From contig JAEWSZ010000052.1 of the NCBI GenBank assembly GCA_023397905.1, positions 1 to 7,999 on the forward strand: 7,999 nt of DNA, in the 5' to 3' direction. This document shows, in pieces, positions 6,080-7,999 of the stretch (the stretch's first letter is position 1; the number at the start of each line of letters is the position of its first letter). The notes beneath the pieces are model-generated. The model saw only the letters and a list, made by a program, of their open reading frames with translations. It was not told the origin of the DNA and did not search any database. Origin of the DNA: Bacillota bacterium (lineage in GTDB: Bacteria; Bacillota; Clostridia; Acetivibrionales; DSM-1351). The position numbers and the translations under genes were made by a program.

Positions 6080-6175
6080 GTGATGTTAAATGCAGTATTC
6101 GTACCGGTTTGGCTATTGTTCGGCAAACCCTGATTAACAGCAGAAAAAATAATAGAGGATCTTTTTATAGGAGAA

Positions 6176-6496
6176 TTACGCTTCAGCCTGCAGTTCATTA
6201 AATGCTCTGATACCCCAAGCGCCCAACATATCTAACGCCGGAAGAATGGCTTTTCCCAATTCCGTCAATGAATATTCCACCCGGGGCGGGATCTCGTTAT
6301 ACTGCTTTCTCACAATAATTTTGTGAGCCTCCAGCTCCGCAAGATTCTTTGACAATATAAAACTGGAAATTCCATCCAGCCTTCTTTGCAATTCATTAAA
6401 CCGGATAACTTCCTGACGGTTTAATTCCCAAGTGATCTGTATCTTCCATTTTCCGTTTAAGATACTTAAAGCATACTTTACAGGGCAGCCATCCAT
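6176..6496 (-). CDS. HxlR-family winged-helix regulator, candidate thiol redox sensor
   Basis: This is a small MarR-like DNA-binding protein of 106 residues, typical of the family. The order is canonical: CPVKYALSILNGKWKIQI (4-21), recognition region with LQRRLDGISSFILSKNLAEL (36-55), then the wing and PPRVEYSLTELGKAI (70-84). Cys4, next to Pro5, is the only cysteine and sits at the position of the conserved sensing cysteine in YodB, CatR and HypR of Bacillus subtilis, which respond to quinones, electrophiles or hypochlorite. The usual Gly in the ADGLVxR turn is absent (AHKIIVR), a small departure. AAGGAG on the - strand lies seven bases before the ATG at 6496. It is divergent from a nitroreductase gene, a common pairing in which the regulator controls its neighbour. 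The signal it senses is inferred. Confidence 0.93.
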   Translation of the reverse strand: MDGCPVKYALSILNGKWKIQITWELNRQEVIRFNELQRRLDGISSFILSKNLAELEAHKIIVRKQYNEIPPRVEYSLTELGKAILPALDMLGAWGIRAFNELQAEA

Positions 6497-6539
6497 ACAC
6501 AGGCTCCTTTACTTATATTTTTATTACTGACTAATAATA

Positions 6540-6570
6540 TTTACCGTACTTGATTTAATATTACTGTAAA
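6540..6570. promoter_or_regulatory. Inverted repeat overlapping the nitroreductase promoter, candidate HxlR operator
   Basis: TTTACCGTA (6540-6548) and TACTGTAAA (6562-6570) form 9-bp arms with one mismatch, 22 bp apart centre to centre, about two helical turns. The element covers the -35 box and most of the spacer of the nitroreductase promoter. A second smaller repeat, TTATTA (6521-6526) with TAATAA (6532-6537), lies on the HxlR side. Which site the regulator uses cannot be decided from one sequence. Confidence 0.5.
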
Positions 6571-6578
6571 CGTACAAT
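6550..6578 (+). promoter_or_regulatory. Promoter for the nitroreductase gene
   Basis: TTGATT (6550-6555) and TACAAT (6573-6578) are spaced by 17 bp and fit a primary sigma-factor promoter with two weak positions. The start site would be near 6585, giving a short leader to the ATG at 6611. Confidence 0.6.
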
Positions 6579-6610
6579 GAAGTCAAATAAAAAGTAAAGG
6601 TGGTTTTCAT

Positions 6611-7153
6611 ATGAACACGTTAGAGGCAATCCGTGCGAGAAAAAGCGTACGGAGTTATAAGCAAAGCCCTGTTGAGGCTGAAAAGATCGAACAACTGATC
6701 ACTGCGGCAAACAACGCCCCCACAACGGGAACCTTGCATATTTCCGTTGTGGAAAATAAGAATATACTGAAATCCCTGAATGACACAGTTTTATCAGCCA
6801 TGAAAAACTCAGGCAATGACTTTCTCGTTGGCCGCGCTTCTCTTGAAGGGTACCAGCCCTTATACGGAGCTCCCGTATTGCTCCTGTTTTCAGCCCCGGA
6901 GGGTGCGCCCTATACTGAGGCCGCCGCATCCTGTGCCGCAGCCAATATCACTGTTGCTGCAACTGAACTGGGGCTCGGTTCCTGCTATGTAATTTCCCCA
7001 TTGCTTGGAATAAAGGCCAATCCTGAATTCGGCAAGCAAATAGGTATTCCTGAAGGGTTTGTACCTGTTTGCGGCGTTCTTGCCGGATACTCCGGCGGTG
7101 ACGCGTTTGGAACTTCCAGATCCACTGCATGCAGTATAAATTACTGCAAGTAA
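6611..7153 (+). CDS. Nitroreductase-family FMN oxidoreductase
   Basis: This is a predicted NAD(P)H-dependent flavoprotein of 180 residues that may reduce nitro compounds, quinones or other electrophiles; the physiological substrate is unknown. The N-terminal IRARKSVRSYK (7-17) is the FMN phosphate-binding segment of the family. AANNAPTTG (32-40) corresponds to the usual AxxAPS/T-type segment, GAPVLLLFSAP (86-96) is the central strand, and AAANITVAATELGLGSCYV (109-127) contains the conserved ELGLGSC motif near the flavin. No signal peptide is seen, so it should be cytoplasmic, and these enzymes normally work as dimers. AAAGGTGG (6596-6603) supports the ATG at 6611. It is divergent from the HxlR-type gene across 114 bp. 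In Bacillus subtilis the HxlR-type HypR controls the nitroreductase gene hypO, which offers a model. It converges with the MATE gene 56 bases downstream. Confidence 0.93.
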   Translation: MNTLEAIRARKSVRSYKQSPVEAEKIEQLITAANNAPTTGTLHISVVENKNILKSLNDTVLSAMKNSGNDFLVGRASLEGYQPLYGAPVLLLFSAPEGAPYTEAAASCAAANITVAATELGLGSCYVISPLLGIKANPEFGKQIGIPEGFVPVCGVLAGYSGGDAFGTSRSTACSINYCK

Positions 7154-7209
7154 GCGTTTCACCATTTCAGCCTTACGTTTTGGCATATGCCGCTGAGGCC
7201 ATGCCCCAA

Positions 7210-7999
7210 TTAATTTTGCTGGACCGTCTCATTGTTTTTCTGCGCTTTCTGCATTTCCCTGAGCATACTGATGCCCAGCGGAAGAGCCAGAATAAACGAG
7301 GCGGCGTCAGCGAGGGGTGGCTTAATTGCAGCCCTAATAATCCGGCTGACGGGACAAGGATAAAAAGGATCGGCAGCAGGAACAGCCCCTGCCTTGCAAT
7401 GGCAAGCAAGCTGGCTTTTGCGGACTTTCCTATCGTTTGAAGCATCATAAGGCTCAAAATCACCCAGCTCATAAAGGGCAGCGTCACGCACTGAAAACGC
7501 AGTGCCAATGCGCCGATCCGGATAACGTCGGCATCATCCGCACGGAATATCCCGATGACCCGCGGAGCAAAAATAAACAAGGCCACAGAAAAGACAAACA
7601 ATACCACAGCCATAATTCTTATACAAAACCAAAAGGCTCTCTGTACCCGTTCATAGAGCTTTGCGCCGTAGTTAAAGCCGCACACAGGCTGAAAGCCCTG
7701 GCCGAAACCGATCATAGCGGCGGCGGCCAGCATCATGACCCGCTGCACGATGGAGATGGCCGCAATGGCCGGATCCCCAAACCTGCCGGCAAGTTGGTTT
7801 AAGCAAATGGTCGCTATGCTCATCAGTCCCTGAAGGCAAAGGGATGGCAGCCCGCCTTTGAAGATCCCCTTATAGCGCTGGAGGCTTGGGGCAAAGTTTC
7901 GGAGGCGGATAGGGACATTTCCCTTTCTTGTGCATCCCCAAAGCAGTAAACAAAAGCCGACAAATTGGCTGATCATGGTCGCAAGCCCTGCGCCTGCGA
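7210..7999 (-). pseudogene. MATE-family efflux transporter, 3' part, frameshifted near its end
   Basis: This is the C-terminal half of a multidrug and toxin extrusion (MATE) transporter, which exports cationic drugs or metabolites using a Na+ or H+ gradient. The frame is open to the window edge (AGAGLATMISQFVGF at the right), so the 5' half lies outside. Family landmarks include GLPSLCLQGLMSIATICLNQ, AAISIVQRVMMLAAAAMIGF and GQGFQPVCGFNYGAK, then several helices. After LLGLQLSHP the frame runs into a basic, non-MATE tail ending at 7173. In another frame the expected ending continues as PLADAASFILALPLGISMLR and EMQKAQKNNETVQQN, stopping at 7210. Adding one base at the run of four G (7314-7317, + strand) restores LSHPLADAASF. 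It is either a one-base deletion making a pseudogene or a homopolymer sequencing error. If the tail is used, the last two helices are altered. Confidence 0.85.

Noticed and set aside
7154..7209. GGCATATGCC palindrome (about 7183-7192) as a terminator between nitroreductase and MATE genes
   Set aside because: A ten-base self-complementary sequence without a loop or T-tract is not a terminator; no better structure was found in this short gap.
7437..7802. 121-codon + strand open frame opposite the MATE gene
   Set aside because: Its composition (many His, Lys, Gln) is typical of the complement of a hydrophobic membrane-protein gene, and no family is recognisable.

Overview
The window looks like chromosomal DNA of a Gram-positive Clostridia-type bacterium (Firmicutes), possibly a gut Lachnospiraceae relative. 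The grounds are purine-rich Shine-Dalgarno sites, a TTG start, a sugar ABC importer encoded without its own ATPase, and small TetR and HxlR regulators set back to back with single target genes. No rRNA, tRNA, CRISPR array or insertion sequence was seen. The assignment rests on gene style, not on a marker gene.

Left part (1-4210, all + strand): a carbohydrate-uptake operon. It holds the 3' part of an extracellular solute-binding protein, two membrane permeases joined by an ATGA overlap, and a cytoplasmic GH29 alpha-L-fucosidase. The order suggests import of a fucosylated oligosaccharide followed by removal of fucose inside the cell. The two larger gaps in the operon can fold into hairpins without U-tracts.

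Middle part (4211-6175): a short GC-richer gap carries, on the - strand, a 44-codon remnant of the C-terminal ATPase domain of a sensor histidine kinase. It ends abruptly beside a visibly AT-rich module of a TetR-type repressor (- strand) and a divergent single-domain BAAT/acyl-CoA thioesterase-like alpha/beta hydrolase (+ strand). Between them lies a perfect-consensus promoter (TTGACA, 17 bp, TATAAT) bracketed by two near-identical 20-bp palindromes, the most convincing regulatory arrangement in the window. A stem-loop terminator follows the hydrolase gene.

Right part (6176-7999): an HxlR-type regulator (- strand) with one cysteine, at the position used for redox sensing in relatives, is divergent from a small nitroreductase (+ strand). 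An inverted repeat overlaps the nitroreductase promoter. The window ends in the 3' half of a MATE-family efflux transporter (- strand) whose reading frame is broken by an apparent one-base loss in a G/C homopolymer, so it is either a recent pseudogene or a sequence error.

Three functional units are visible: glycan import and defucosylation, a ligand-controlled acyl-ester hydrolase, and a probable redox or electrophile response. Nothing links them beyond adjacency.
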